Below are positions 1 to 9,598 of a stretch of 64,000 bases of DNA, in pieces. Every line of letters begins with the position of its first letter. Position 1 is the stretch's first letter. Source of the DNA: JAHCHG01 sp041745765 (GTDB lineage Bacteria > Acidobacteriota > Blastocatellia > Pyrinomonadales > Pyrinomonadaceae); the NCBI GenBank assembly GCA_041745765.1, contig JBGTIH010000094.1:62001-126000 (forward strand), read 5' to 3'. The notes under the pieces were generated by a model that was given only the letters and a program-made list of their open reading frames with translations, did no database searches and had not been told where the DNA came from. The translations under genes and the position numbers were made by a program.

Positions 1-2380
1 CGGCGACCGAAGTTCCGAACCAAACGGCGATCAGCGAAATCATAAAATAAACAAAATCACGCGGCTGTTCTTTACCCATCACCAAAAATGTTAAAAGCGC
101 GATGATTGGAGCTTGAGCAAATAAAATAAAAAGCGTCAATTTATCGCGCAGAAGAACTTGCGTGTAGCGTTTGGAAAGTGTCAGACATTGGCGAATCGCG
201 CCGAAAATTCCGAGCCGGTTTTTTTTATGAACTCCGTGTGATTCTAATTTTCCGAGTTCTTTAAGAGGTTCAAAAACATTGTTTCTGTATTGCGGCGTTT
301 TCGTGAATTTTTCTTTCCAATCTTCGGCAACCTGTTCCGTAATTTGCTGACGATTTCCGCCCGCACTTTTTAATTTTTCCTCAATCGGTTCTTCGAGTTT
401 GTCGTAAAGGTCTTTGAAACTCGTCGCGCCGATATGTTTCAAGGCTTCTTCGGGCGTTCCGTAAAAAACGAGTTTGCCGCGCATCAGAATCACAAGTTTG
501 TCAAAAAGTTTGACATTTTCCATCGCGTGCGTCGTTAAAATCACGGTTCTGCCGGATTCAGCGATCTGGCGAAAAAGAATCATAATCTTTTCTTCAGTTG
601 CCGGATCAAGCCCCGAAGTCGGTTCATCCAGAAAGATCACGGAAGGTTTCGTAATCAGTTCGACAGCGATGGAAACACGCTTTCTTTGTCCGCCGGAAAG
701 CTGATTGATCGGCACATCGCGCCGCTCGGTCAAACCCGTAACGTCTAAAACCTCATCAATTATCTCATTGATTTCCTTGCCCGAAACATCGCGTGAAAGC
801 CGCAGTTTGGCAACGTAATAAAGCGTACGATAAACGGTTAATTCGCGGTGAATTATGTCATCCTGCGGTACATAACCGATTGATTGTTTGAGTGAATCCA
901 GATGCTGGTAAAGGTCTAAATTATTGATCAGAACGCTTCCGCCCGAAGCTGGACGCATTCCGTTCATCGCGTCCATCAGCGTAGATTTTCCCGCGCCGGA
1001 TGGTCCGAGAAGTCCGACAAATTCATTCGGCTGAATCGAAAGCGAAATGTTATCCAAAAGCCGGATCATTCCGCTTCCGGCATTGTTTTTCACATCTTTC
1101 GTAACATTTACCGAATCAATCCGCGTTTTCGAGCGCGTATCAAAAACCCCGATATTGCTTGCCTGATCAACTCTGATAACAAACGAACCGATTTGAACCG
1201 CATCGTCAATACTGATATTTTGGCGCGAAATGCGGTTGCCGTTGATATAAACTCCGTTTGTCGAATTTAAGTCTTCAATAACGATTCCTGAATTTGTCAA
1301 AGAAAGTTTGGCGTGGCGATTGGAGATTTGCAGCCCGTCGAGGTGAATATCGCTGTCTTCGCCGCGCCCGATGAAAAGTTCGTGCTTATTTCCGAATGTT
1401 AAAGACATCAAAAGCTGCGGTTCAGCATTTATTGCAGTCGGTTTTGATGAAATTTGATCAGCCTTGAAAACCATCGTTTTTGAACCGATCTGAGGCTGGA
1501 TTTCAAGCAGATCGGCAAGCTGACCTATGGCAATCGAACGCTGTCCGGCAAGGCTTGCTCCCTTCGGCGCAAGCCGCGAAGGCGATTTGAAACGAAGCAG
1601 CGGTCCGCCGAGTCCGAGTCTGATTTCATCGTCGTGATAAAGCGGTGTCGGAGTTGAAATTCGCTGTTCATTAACAAGAGTTCCGTTAAAACTTTTGTTG
1701 TCGTGAATGATATATTTTTCGTTTTCCTTGCGAATTTGGGCGTGTTGGCGCGAAACCATTATTTTTGAAGATTCAAAAATAATATCTCCGTTCGGATCGC
1801 GCCCAAGCCAAATTTCGTTTTTTGTCAATCGAAAAGGCGCAAGCGGAACTCCTGAATCTATGAATTCGAGTATCGGAATTTCAGCATTTATAACGCTTTG
1901 CCGGTCAAGTTTTGTGGGAATTTGCGGCTGATTTTGTATTTTTGCCGGAGCTTGTCCGAATTCGTCCCATTTTTCGCCCGAAGATTGCACAGGTTTTGGA
2001 GTTTTCGGCGGAAATGATTGTCCGCCGAAAAACGAATCGTCAACCTGTTTAACGAAATTTGGCGAATCTCCGATGGCGATGACATTAAGAATCGGTCCAT
2101 TTGTACCGAATTGGATTTTGCTTCCAACCGAAATATTTTGCGGCTGTATGACTTTTGCGCCGTTGATGTAAGTTCCAAAAGTTGAATTTGCATCGAATAA
2201 AACCCAATTATTTCCTTGCCAGCGCATCTCGGCGTGAATGCGGGAAACCATCGGAAAAGTTACATTATCGAAAACTATCGAACATTCGTCAGCATTTCGC
2301 CCGACTCTGATAATATCCTGATTGTATGATTTTTCGGGCAATTTCTGCCCGCGATGTTCTTCGGCTAAGACGATTCTCAT
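1..2380 (-). CDS. ABC transporter with three FHA domains, ATPase and ABC-2 permease (3' end outside the window)
   Basis: The gene starts at an ATG on the minus strand (2380) and runs off the left edge, so the C-terminal permease is incomplete. Seen in translation: an N-terminal FHA domain (about residues 1-100, with the R-VGR and SRIHAEM signatures), a second FHA (about 175-270, SRQHAQI) and a third (about 310-405, SNRHAKL), then an ABC ATPase with Walker A GPSGAGKS (near residue 459), signature LSGGQR (near 560) and Walker B VIFLDEP (near 580). The last visible part is hydrophobic and fits an ABC-2-type permease. FHA domains bind phosphothreonine, so the transporter is probably recruited or controlled by Ser/Thr phosphorylation; a Ser/Thr kinase lies about 4 kb away on the same strand. 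The substrate cannot be read from the sequence. Confidence 0.9.
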   Translation of the reverse strand, partial: MRIVLAEEHRGQKLPEKSYNQDIIRVGRNADECSIVFDNVTFPMVSRIHAEMRWQGNNWVLFDANSTFGTYINGAKVIQPQNISVGSKIQFGTNGPILNVIAIGDSPNFVKQVDDSFFGGQSFPPKTPKPVQSSGEKWDEFGQAPAKIQNQPQIPTKLDRQSVINAEIPILEFIDSGVPLAPFRLTKNEIWLGRDPNGDIIFESSKIMVSRQHAQIRKENEKYIIHDNKSFNGTLVNEQRISTPTPLYHDDEIRLGLGGPLLRFKSPSRLAPKGASLAGQRSIAIGQLADLLEIQPQIGSKTMVFKADQISSKPTAINAEPQLLMSLTFGNKHELFIGRGEDSDIHLDGLQISNRHAKLSLTNSGIVIEDLNSTNGVYINGNRISRQNISIDDAVQIGSFVIRVDQASNIGVFDTRSKTRIDSVNVTKDVKNNAGSGMIRLLDNISLSIQPNEFVGLLGPSGAGKSTLMDAMNGMRPASGGSVLINNLDLYQHLDSLKQSIGYVPQDDIIHRELTVYRTLYYVAKLRLSRDVSGKEINEIIDEVLDVTGLTERRDVPINQLSGGQRKRVSIAVELITKPSVIFLDEPTSGLDPATEEKIMILFRQIAESGRTVILTTHAMENVKLFDKLVILMRGKLVFYGTPEEALKHIGATSFKDLYDKLEEPIEEKLKSAGGNRQQITEQVAEDWKEKFTKTPQYRNNVFEPLKELGKLESHGVHKKNRLGIFGAIRQCLTLSKRYTQVLLRDKLTLFILFAQAPIIALLTFLVMGKEQPRDFVYFMISLIAVWFGTSVA

Positions 2381-2446
2381 TTTTTTTATCGGATAAATTT
2401 GGTAATTGCTGATTCTTTATGATTTTAGCTCAGTTATAGAAAAAAC

Positions 2447-2479
2447 AAAAAGCGTCGGAATATCTAACCGGACGCTTTT
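2447..2479 (-). terminator. Rho-independent terminator after the zinc-ribbon protein gene
   Basis: A stem aaaagcgtc / gacgctttt with a loop of about 15 nt. Read on the minus strand it is followed by a T-rich run, just downstream of the stop codon at 2508. Confidence 0.7.
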
Positions 2480-2507
2480 GAACTATTGAAAAAAACCTCT
2501 AGAAATT

Positions 2508-4571
2508 TTAATTAATTTCAGGCTCAAAAGTTTTCAAAATCTCCGCCAAATCATCATTTTCCCCTAAATCATTAACACTTTTCACATCATCAGAAAGCGA
2601 TGTTCCGAGCATCGTGATAATAAAACCGCTTCTCATTCCCGGACGCTGAACCGGAATCCAGAGCCTTCTCCCCCAAATAATCAGTTTTTTATCACTGCCG
2701 ATGCCTTGAAACCTGACTTCATAAACCTGCCAACGTCCGTTTTGAAACGTCGTTTCTTCTTCGGAAATCACTTGATAATTCGATAAAATACCGCGCAAAT
2801 CTTTGTGCGATTTTTCGGCTAATTCTTTGAACAAGGGTTTGTCCGCCAGATAAGTTCCCTTGCTGTCATAGCGTTCAATCATCAATTGCTTGATCGGCAA
2901 ACCTTCCGGCGTTGTGCGGCTGATGTCCAGAAATTTATTTTCCGACTTGTTTTGCTTCCAGGTTTTCGGAAAATAAATCGAAAATCCTAAAAATTCCTGC
3001 GAAAGTTTTCCTTTCAGATTTTTCTTTTCATTTTTGAAATAAATAGTATTCGGCGGTTGCTTAATATTGCGCGGCGGCGGCGGAACTTCGATCAAATCGG
3101 GCTTTGGCTGTTCGCGGAGATTCGGCTTTTCCTGAAATTCAGACCGCTCATCTGTAACAATCTCTGCGCTGTTCTCATTCGATTGTAATACGCTCGTGTT
3201 TGTTTCCGGCTGATTTACGTTTTCCGTTTGAACATTAGATTGTTCTTCATTTACCGCATTATTTTGATTGGTCAGATAAAAAAATCCGAGCAAACCCAAA
3301 GCAAGAATAACTATTCCGATAAGCGGATACAAAAACCATTTCGATTCTTCATCACCGGACGAATCAATCGAACGCTTTTCCCAAGCTGTATCTTCAGTAG
3401 CTTTTATTTTTCCAGTTCCGGCAGAATCTTTCGTTTTACCTTTTTTAGTCTGTTTCGATTTGATGTTTTTCGATTTTTCTTCAACTTTTGTCGTTTCTGC
3501 AGAAACAGGCGCAAACACTATGTTTTCAGAATCTTTTTCAGTTTCTTCAATTAGTTTAGATTCTTTTTTTGTTTCTTCAATTAAATCCGATTCTTTTTCT
3601 GTATCTTGAGAAAAAGAAATATCTTCCAATTCCGTTAAGTTAAGTTCGATTTTCGGGATTGAATTAGCTATATTGACTTCTTTTCGCCTCTCTAAATTCA
3701 GTTCGAGAGGCGTAGAATCCGTTGTTGAAAATACCGGAGTTCCTATTTCGTCCAAATCAAGCTCGATTTTCGGTGGTGTTTCTAAATCTGTGGAAATATC
3801 GCCTAAATCATCTAAATCAAGTTCAATCCCGGCATCCGGCTCGGCGACTTTGAGTGAAGAATTTTTTATTTCCGTCGCTTCATCAAAATCTAAATCAAGG
3901 TTAAAATCCGCATCAGATTGTGAAAAAACGGTTTCGTTTTTATCAAGATTTAACTCAAAATCATCAATTTCCGGCGGTTCAATAAGTTTAAATGGAACAT
4001 CTTGGGTTTTATCAAGCTCGTCAAAGTTTTCAGTAAAAGACGAATTTTCTTTCTCATCAACCTCAAGAAAATCTTCTGTTTCAGCTTCAAATGTTTCAAG
4101 AACATCGCGTTGTTCAAAATCAGAAACTTTTTTATTCTCAGGATTTTTTAAAAAAATCTTGTCAGAAGCAACTTGTTTTTCGGGAATTAAACTCGGATTT
4201 ATAATTCGCGCAAGCGGCAAAGGTTCAAAAGATTTTTTTTGAACGACATCTTCGCTCACATCTAAAATTTCTTCGGCAACCGGTTCGGAGTCTTTTAAGG
4301 TTTCGTCTTTTTCTTCGCCCTTAAAGAATTTGCTTTTTGCGGGTGGTTGAAACGCTGTTGACTGAGATTTATATATTACGGATTTCGAATCAGCTGAAAA
4401 CGAATCTTCTTTTTTCTGTGAAGATTTGCTCAAAATGCTGGAAAATACGCCTTTTGAAGATTGCACCGATTTTTCAGAAGCGGCGTAAGGCAAAAGTCTC
4501 GCACCTTCATTCGTGCAAAATCTTTGAGTTCCGTCTTCATAAGTTGCCTGACATTTAGGACAATAAAGCAT
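2508..4571 (-). CDS. Zinc-ribbon membrane protein with acidic repetitive linker, function unknown
   Basis: 687 residues. The N-terminus is a short zinc ribbon (C-P-K-C followed by F-C-T-N-E-G in the first 25 residues). A long low-complexity region, roughly residues 60-400, is rich in Asp, Glu, Lys and Ser and repeats short blocks such as IELDLDEIG and FELNLD. A single transmembrane helix lies near residues 412-434, followed by a Pro-rich linker and a folded C-terminal region (about 500-687) containing FLGFSIYFPKTW. The topology suggests a cytoplasmic acidic tail and an extracytoplasmic C-terminal domain. The same type of N-terminal zinc ribbon begins the kinase at 6406-8691, which suggests a common system. 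I do not recognise a family for the C-terminal domain. Confidence 0.85.
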   Translation of the reverse strand: MLYCPKCQATYEDGTQRFCTNEGARLLPYAASEKSVQSSKGVFSSILSKSSQKKEDSFSADSKSVIYKSQSTAFQPPAKSKFFKGEEKDETLKDSEPVAEEILDVSEDVVQKKSFEPLPLARIINPSLIPEKQVASDKIFLKNPENKKVSDFEQRDVLETFEAETEDFLEVDEKENSSFTENFDELDKTQDVPFKLIEPPEIDDFELNLDKNETVFSQSDADFNLDLDFDEATEIKNSSLKVAEPDAGIELDLDDLGDISTDLETPPKIELDLDEIGTPVFSTTDSTPLELNLERRKEVNIANSIPKIELNLTELEDISFSQDTEKESDLIEETKKESKLIEETEKDSENIVFAPVSAETTKVEEKSKNIKSKQTKKGKTKDSAGTGKIKATEDTAWEKRSIDSSGDEESKWFLYPLIGIVILALGLLGFFYLTNQNNAVNEEQSNVQTENVNQPETNTSVLQSNENSAEIVTDERSEFQEKPNLREQPKPDLIEVPPPPRNIKQPPNTIYFKNEKKNLKGKLSQEFLGFSIYFPKTWKQNKSENKFLDISRTTPEGLPIKQLMIERYDSKGTYLADKPLFKELAEKSHKDLRGILSNYQVISEEETTFQNGRWQVYEVRFQGIGSDKKLIIWGRRLWIPVQRPGMRSGFIITMLGTSLSDDVKSVNDLGENDDLAEILKTFEPEIN

Positions 4572-4667
4572 TTGTTATTTTATTCGCTCCGATTTTTGAT
4601 TTGAGTAAATTTTCACTTGTTATACTTTCTACGGTAATAAATCGGGCTTTTTGAAATTAAAAAAAAC

Positions 4668-4829
4668 CGTAAAGCAGACTGTTAGATCCGTGGATTGTTT
4701 GGTTATAAAGCTTTACCCGCCCGCTAACGCAGGCGGTTCTGACCCGATGACCAATTATTACTACATATTGCACGGCTCAATTAGTCTGTTTGTCAAAATT
4801 GGCAAAACTGCCTAACAGTCCGTTTTACG
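4668..4829. repeat. 162-bp MITE-like element with 18-bp terminal inverted repeats
   Basis: An 18-bp sequence at 4668-4685 matches the reverse complement of 4812-4829 at 16 of 18 positions. Inside is a second hairpin: ccgcccgc at 4717-4724, loop taac, gcaggcgg at 4729-4736 with one mismatch. There is no open reading frame. It lies in the 487-bp gap between two minus-strand genes; the remainder (4830-5058) is AT-rich and shows nothing I can name. The form fits a non-autonomous transposable or REP/MITE-type element; other copies would be needed for proof. Confidence 0.6.
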
Positions 4830-5058
4830 AAATCACATTTCATCCCGTTCTGAGTATAGTCAATAGAATTTAATCTTAAAGTTTGATTCATTCAATTGTA
4901 AAAAACATTCTAAAATTTTAAGTCGCCTTAAACTTTTTCACTTTTTTACAAAGCCGCCTTATTCAAATTTCTTTAAAATTTTTAAGCAGATTAGCAAAAC
5001 TTTTATGACCAACTGAAAAATATAATTTGCTGAAAATAAAAAACTTTCTGTCAACCGC

Positions 5059-6384
5059 TTAGTTTGCTTGCGCTTTGTTTAACTTTCCGGCTAAATTAGC
5101 TCTTTTATCATCAAGCCCGACGGCTTTTTGATAAACTCTTGCCGCATCTTGTTTTTTGCCGGATTCCATATAACCGTCGCCGACGGCTTCAAAATCTAAA
5201 GCCAGACGCTTGTGTTCATTCGTTGAAGCAACTTTAAGAGCTTCTTCCAAATAATTTTCCGCCGCATTAAAATTTCCGCGCCGCATATAAAGCGAACCTA
5301 AAAGCGTGTAAGAAACAAAGCTTTTCGGGCTGACCTCGGCACTTTTTTTCAAAACTGTTTCGGCTTCATCGAAACTTCCGCGAATTATCAACGCCCGTCC
5401 GAGTAAATATAAAGCGGTCGGATGTTTCGGATCACCGCTCAAGGCACGCCGGAGAAGCTGTTCGGAATCGGAAAAACGTTGCTGCGACTGCATTACATCG
5501 GCAACCTGAATCATCGTCGGAACGTCAACCGAAAACTGAATCGCATTAAGATACGCCTTGGAAGATTCCGCTGTTTGACCTTTTTTCCGCAAAAGTCTGC
5601 CGAGATGCGCGTAAGCCAGCGCAAAGGTCGAATCAAGTTTTACGGCTTTTTCGTAAAAGCTCTGCGTTTCTTCGGAGATATTGCCCTGAAGTTCAAGCGA
5701 AACACCGAGTTGATCGTATGCGACAGCGTTCTGGGGATTGAGTTCAATAGCACGTCGGGCGAGTTTTTCAGCTTCGCCGTATCTTTCAAGCAATCCTGTG
5801 CCGGCAATCGGTTGTGTTAAAACGAAACTCAATGCAAGATATGCGTCAGATTTATTGGGATCAAGTTTTATCGCTTCACGATACGCTCTTTCTGATTCTT
5901 CCCAACGCACTTGATCGCTGTAAAGATTGCCAAGTCCGTAAATAGCGCGTGGATCGTCTGCCTTCAAACTTTGTGCGCGTAAATATGCAGTTTCGGCTTT
6001 TGTGTAATTTCTTTGGTTTCTGAAATTGTTACCTTCTTCGATTGATTTTTCAAAAAGTTCGTTAAAATCTCCGGAAGTTTTATCACCGACATTGATTATA
6101 ATAGTGTTTGCAGGTTTTATATCAACTATTTTTTCAGGCGGCTTTTGTTCATTTTTTTCTGTTTCGGCTGTTTCTTTTTTGGGTGTCGGCGGTTTTCTCG
6201 CAGTTCTTGGCGGCGCAGTTTGCCGCGGGTGCGGTGTTTTCTTTTTCGGCGGTGTTTTCTTTTTGGTAGTTTTTAAAACATTTGTGGTACTGCCTAAATC
6301 CTGCCCGTAAATAAATGACGGTAAAATCATTAAAATGAAGATTATAATTAAACCGTTAATATTTTTTTGAGAAAATCTAAGCAT
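5059..6384 (-). CDS. Secreted TPR-repeat protein
   Basis: 441 residues. A hydrophobic signal sequence covers about residues 10-28 and ends near IYGQ. A Thr/Pro/Lys-rich linker (about 35-95) precedes at least seven tetratricopeptide repeats (about 110-430), recognisable from recurring A-YLRAQSLKADDPRA-like and AYREAIKLDPNKSDA-like helix pairs. TPR arrays are protein-protein scaffolds; here it would sit in the periplasm or be anchored at the membrane. The gene ends 21 bp after the start of the kinase gene's 3' neighbour region (kinase stop at 6406), so the two are likely co-transcribed, kinase first. No partner can be named. Confidence 0.88.
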   Translation of the reverse strand: MLRFSQKNINGLIIIFILMILPSFIYGQDLGSTTNVLKTTKKKTPPKKKTPHPRQTAPPRTARKPPTPKKETAETEKNEQKPPEKIVDIKPANTIIINVGDKTSGDFNELFEKSIEEGNNFRNQRNYTKAETAYLRAQSLKADDPRAIYGLGNLYSDQVRWEESERAYREAIKLDPNKSDAYLALSFVLTQPIAGTGLLERYGEAEKLARRAIELNPQNAVAYDQLGVSLELQGNISEETQSFYEKAVKLDSTFALAYAHLGRLLRKKGQTAESSKAYLNAIQFSVDVPTMIQVADVMQSQQRFSDSEQLLRRALSGDPKHPTALYLLGRALIIRGSFDEAETVLKKSAEVSPKSFVSYTLLGSLYMRRGNFNAAENYLEEALKVASTNEHKRLALDFEAVGDGYMESGKKQDAARVYQKAVGLDDKRANLAGKLNKAQAN

Positions 6385-6405
6385 AAAAAAACTCCCGAAA
6401 TTATA

Positions 6406-8691
6406 TTATTTCGTACAAACAAGACGAAAACCTACGCCTTTACTCACATCACTTTGCTCTAAAACCTCACGATACGTTGAAGTTATCGCCGAATCTCCTT
6501 TAGAAGGACTGATCGCCGCTCCGCCGCGAACCATATAATAATCGCCTTTTACATTCAGAACGCCCTGGCTTCCGGGATACAAAGTCGCTTTTGTACTCGT
6601 CCATTCCCAGACATTTCCGATTAAATCCTGAACTCCCCATTGATTTGCACCTTTTCTTGAACCGACCGGCAGAACATTTCCATTCGGACGTTCAACGACC
6701 GCCATATCATCTTCCCATTTATCTCCCCACGGAAAAAGATTATTTTTACTTCCGTTTCGTGCCGCATATTCCCATTCTTCTTCGGTTGGCAGACGGCAAT
6801 CTTTTGATTGTTTTTTTGAAATCCACTGCGCGTAAGCTTCAGCATCTTTATACGAAACAAAATTGACGGGAAAGCTTTCTTGTCCGGCAACCGGCTTGTT
6901 ATTAACAAAATGCGCGGGTGGAATGTTTCCCGTTTCGGTTATAAATTGTGCATACTCGCCATTTGTAACCTCAGTTTTATTCATCAAAAATGTTTTGACC
7001 GTAACTTCATGTTCCGGTTTTTCATTATCACGCCCGCTGTTGTTTCCCATTTTGAAAGTTCCGCCCGGAATCTCAATCAATTCCACTTTTGTGACTTCCG
7101 CCGCCGGAGTCGGCGTAACTTCTGACGTCGGAGTCGGCGTTGGCGTTCCGGAGCCGATAATTCCCGCCATATACGCTCCGCCCGCTCCAATAATACCTAG
7201 TACTAATAAACTGAAAATTCCAATAACTCCTAAAACTAGCGGTGAAAAAGTGTTTTTCGGCGGCGGTATCGAGTTTGTATAACCGCTCTGCTGTCCGGTC
7301 TGCTGTCCGCTTTGCCAACTTTGCTGTCCGGTATTTTGCAGAAAACTCTGTTGTTCGGTATTTTGTTGACCGCTTTGAGTTGCTTGCGTCGCATTAAAAT
7401 CGTGTTGAGTAACGTTCGAACTAGATTGCTGCAGCGACGGAATCGTTTGATTCGGCGGTTTCGGGATTGCCAGCGTGTCTTTTTTCAGTTGAGCGACGAT
7501 TTCTTTCGGATTGTCATCGAGAGTAAAATCTGTTTCAAAATCAAAAAAACCATCGCTTCTGACTCTGATATGATGTTTTCCGAGATTTATTTTATCGAAA
7601 ACTATCCAACCGTCCGCACCGCTTTTGCCGACTAAATTATCATTTAGAAAAACGCTCGACTGCGCCGGAATAGTTAAAATTTGTAGCGAAGTCGTACGTA
7701 AATGGGCGTCCGAAGTTGTGGCGAAAACATTGAAAGCATCTCTATTTGAAGAACTTTTGATACCTTCGGATAATTCTTCGATAAATTGTTCAACTGATTG
7801 AACACGGTTTCTTCGATCTTTTTCCAACGCGTGGCGCACGGCTTTTTCAATATGCGGACTAATATCGAGTCCGAGCGAGGCAAAAGTCGGCGGCAAATCG
7901 GAAATGTGCTTTTTCATAATTGCCGGAATTGATGAACCTTTAAACGGAACATCCCCAGTCAGCATTTGAAAAAACATAATCCCAAGACTGTAAATATCGG
8001 AAGTCGCGTCCGGTTCTTCATCCGCCCACTGTTCGGGAGCCATATAAAACGGCGACCCCATCAATCCGGTCGTCTGCGCCTGAATAAAAGAGCCGAGAAG
8101 TTCGCCGGATTTTATCTTTGCCAAACCGAAATCAAGAATCTTGACCGCTTCCGACATTTTCGGAGTGTTCTTTAAAACCATTACATTCAAAGGCTTTAAA
8201 TCTCTATGAACAATTCCCTGTTTATGTGCAACACTGATTCCGGCAGCAATTGCACTCATCAATTCGAGAGCTTTTTCCGGGGAAAGCTTTCCCTCGCGTT
8301 CTAATAAATCGTGGAGAGATTCGCCTTCGACATATTCCATCACGAGAAACGGCATCGTGCCTTGCGCGACTCCGTAATCCGAAACGCCGACGACGTTTTG
8401 ATGGCGAATCGCCGCCGCCGCGAGTGCTTCCTGCCGAAACCTCGTCACAAGCTGCGGATCGTTTCCGACCAAATCGGGCAAAATAACCTTGATCGCGTGC
8501 AGAGTTTTTAAGTATGCGTGCCGCGCTTTATAAACAACGCCCATTCCGCCTTGTCCCAAGCGGCATTCAAGATGATACTTGCCCTCTAAAACCGGTTCTC
8601 CGGCAATCGAATGATACGTCGGCATTCCGTCATTCGGACAAGTATTGACATCATCGGTAAAGCAATTTTTACAAAGTTGACACTCTTTCAT
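6406..8691 (-). CDS. Transmembrane Ser/Thr protein kinase with zinc ribbon, PEGA and FGE-sulfatase-like domains
   Basis: 761 residues. Order of parts: zinc ribbon C-x2-C with a second C-P-N-D-G knuckle (residues 4-22); Hanks-type kinase domain with glycine loop GQGGMG (46-51), Lys68, catalytic HRDLKPLN (162-169) and DFG (187-189); a PEGA domain (about 335-410); a Gln/Thr-rich linker; one transmembrane helix (about 485-510); and a C-terminal FGE-sulfatase fold (about 535-761) ending in GVGFRLVC. The C-terminal region lacks the Cys pair that does catalysis in true formylglycine-generating enzymes (TSTYREV stands at that place), so I infer a binding or sensor role outside the cell. The arrangement suggests an extracytoplasmic sensor coupled to cytoplasmic phosphorylation; the FHA protein at 1-2380 is a plausible target. 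Confidence 0.93.
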   Translation of the reverse strand: MKECQLCKNCFTDDVNTCPNDGMPTYHSIAGEPVLEGKYHLECRLGQGGMGVVYKARHAYLKTLHAIKVILPDLVGNDPQLVTRFRQEALAAAAIRHQNVVGVSDYGVAQGTMPFLVMEYVEGESLHDLLEREGKLSPEKALELMSAIAAGISVAHKQGIVHRDLKPLNVMVLKNTPKMSEAVKILDFGLAKIKSGELLGSFIQAQTTGLMGSPFYMAPEQWADEEPDATSDIYSLGIMFFQMLTGDVPFKGSSIPAIMKKHISDLPPTFASLGLDISPHIEKAVRHALEKDRRNRVQSVEQFIEELSEGIKSSSNRDAFNVFATTSDAHLRTTSLQILTIPAQSSVFLNDNLVGKSGADGWIVFDKINLGKHHIRVRSDGFFDFETDFTLDDNPKEIVAQLKKDTLAIPKPPNQTIPSLQQSSSNVTQHDFNATQATQSGQQNTEQQSFLQNTGQQSWQSGQQTGQQSGYTNSIPPPKNTFSPLVLGVIGIFSLLVLGIIGAGGAYMAGIIGSGTPTPTPTSEVTPTPAAEVTKVELIEIPGGTFKMGNNSGRDNEKPEHEVTVKTFLMNKTEVTNGEYAQFITETGNIPPAHFVNNKPVAGQESFPVNFVSYKDAEAYAQWISKKQSKDCRLPTEEEWEYAARNGSKNNLFPWGDKWEDDMAVVERPNGNVLPVGSRKGANQWGVQDLIGNVWEWTSTKATLYPGSQGVLNVKGDYYMVRGGAAISPSKGDSAITSTYREVLEQSDVSKGVGFRLVCTK

Positions 8692-8864
8692 TTTGATTTA
8701 AGAAGTATTACTGAAAAAAAACATCTAAGAAGACATCTGCACTTTGATTCAAAACAAAGTTAGATAAATAAAAGAATTTTATTTTAACATATTTAATTTT
8801 AATTGCTTAGGAGTTTGCAATCAAGGATAAAATAAATTTGAAAAATATTTGTTAACATCCTATA

Positions 8865-8900
8865 AAAAATACGCGAACTGTCCGTAAAAAACAGTTCGCG
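8865..8900 (-). terminator. Terminator hairpin
   Basis: A perfect 9-bp stem, cgcgaactg (8872-8880) and cagttcgcg (8892-8900), with an 11-nt loop. On the minus strand it is followed by TATTTTTTATA, so it probably ends transcription coming from the gene at 9085-9561 before the kinase gene. Confidence 0.65.
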
Positions 8901-8954
8901 CAAAAGTCTTTGAAATTTTCGTTTTTTGATTTTTTATCAGAATTTGACCAAAAT

Positions 8955-9046
8955 TCGGGATAAGTAAAAAATGATAAGTGATAAATAATAGTTTTTTTCG
9001 AATAATTATCCATCACTTGTTACCTTTCACTTTTCACTTATTCCGA
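8955..9046. repeat. Imperfect 92-bp inverted repeat
   Basis: The left arm starting tcgggataagt and the right arm ending acttattccga pair over about 35-40 bp with gaps. The right arm contains the tandem unit tttcact. It lies in the 393-bp gap between the kinase and a small membrane protein and has no coding potential. It may be an interspersed palindromic element or a degenerate terminator. Confidence 0.5.
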
Positions 9047-9084
9047 TAATTTTTTTTCAGCATAAATTCTGAATCGCCACCAAA

Positions 9085-9561
9085 TTATTCAGCATTATTT
9101 TCTTCAGCCTTGTTAACATTGCGTTTCCAATCAAGAAAATATTTAATTACTGAGATTATTTGTATAATTACTAAAACTATAATGAGAAAAAAACAAATCC
9201 AGTCAAATTTAATTGAGGTATGAATTAAATGGTTGAACGAAATATCAGGGGTAAAAAGATTTGTCTTTAGTAAATAAATCCGCCAATACAAATAACCTAT
9301 CCATCCTAGTGTAAGAAAGCTGATAAATTGAGATATAAATTCTCTGGTTATTAGCTTTCCAATGTAAAAAATAATTAGAAGGAATATTATCGGTTGATAA
9401 TATTCAAGGAGTAGAATGTAGATAGTTATGTCGTTACTAAACACAACTTCAACTTCAAGGCATTCACGAAAACCTTTATCAAAAGCAAAATTTTGTCCAC
9501 TTAAAATAGAAGTAATTACCAATAGTATTACTGCAAGTATTTTTGAAATTTCTCTATTCAT
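9085..9561 (-). CDS. Small hydrophobic membrane protein, unknown function
   Basis: 158 residues with four likely transmembrane helices, roughly at residues 5-22, 45-70, 75-97 and 120-142. Codon use is visibly more AT-rich than in leuS next to it. I recognise no family. It starts at an ATG 37 bp downstream of the leuS stop codon and may be read with leuS. The composition hints at a recently gained or fast-evolving gene, but this is weak evidence. Confidence 0.7.
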   Translation of the reverse strand: MNREISKILAVILLVITSILSGQNFAFDKGFRECLEVEVVFSNDITIYILLLEYYQPIIFLLIIFYIGKLITREFISQFISFLTLGWIGYLYWRIYLLKTNLFTPDISFNHLIHTSIKFDWICFFLIIVLVIIQIISVIKYFLDWKRNVNKAEENNAE

Positions 9562-9598
9562 TATTCATCCCGTATTCCCGTAATACTACAATTTTCCA

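Noticed and set aside
3673..4242. Ser-rich plus-strand frame opposite the zinc-ribbon protein
   Set aside because: Mirror image of the Asp/Glu repeat region on the other strand.
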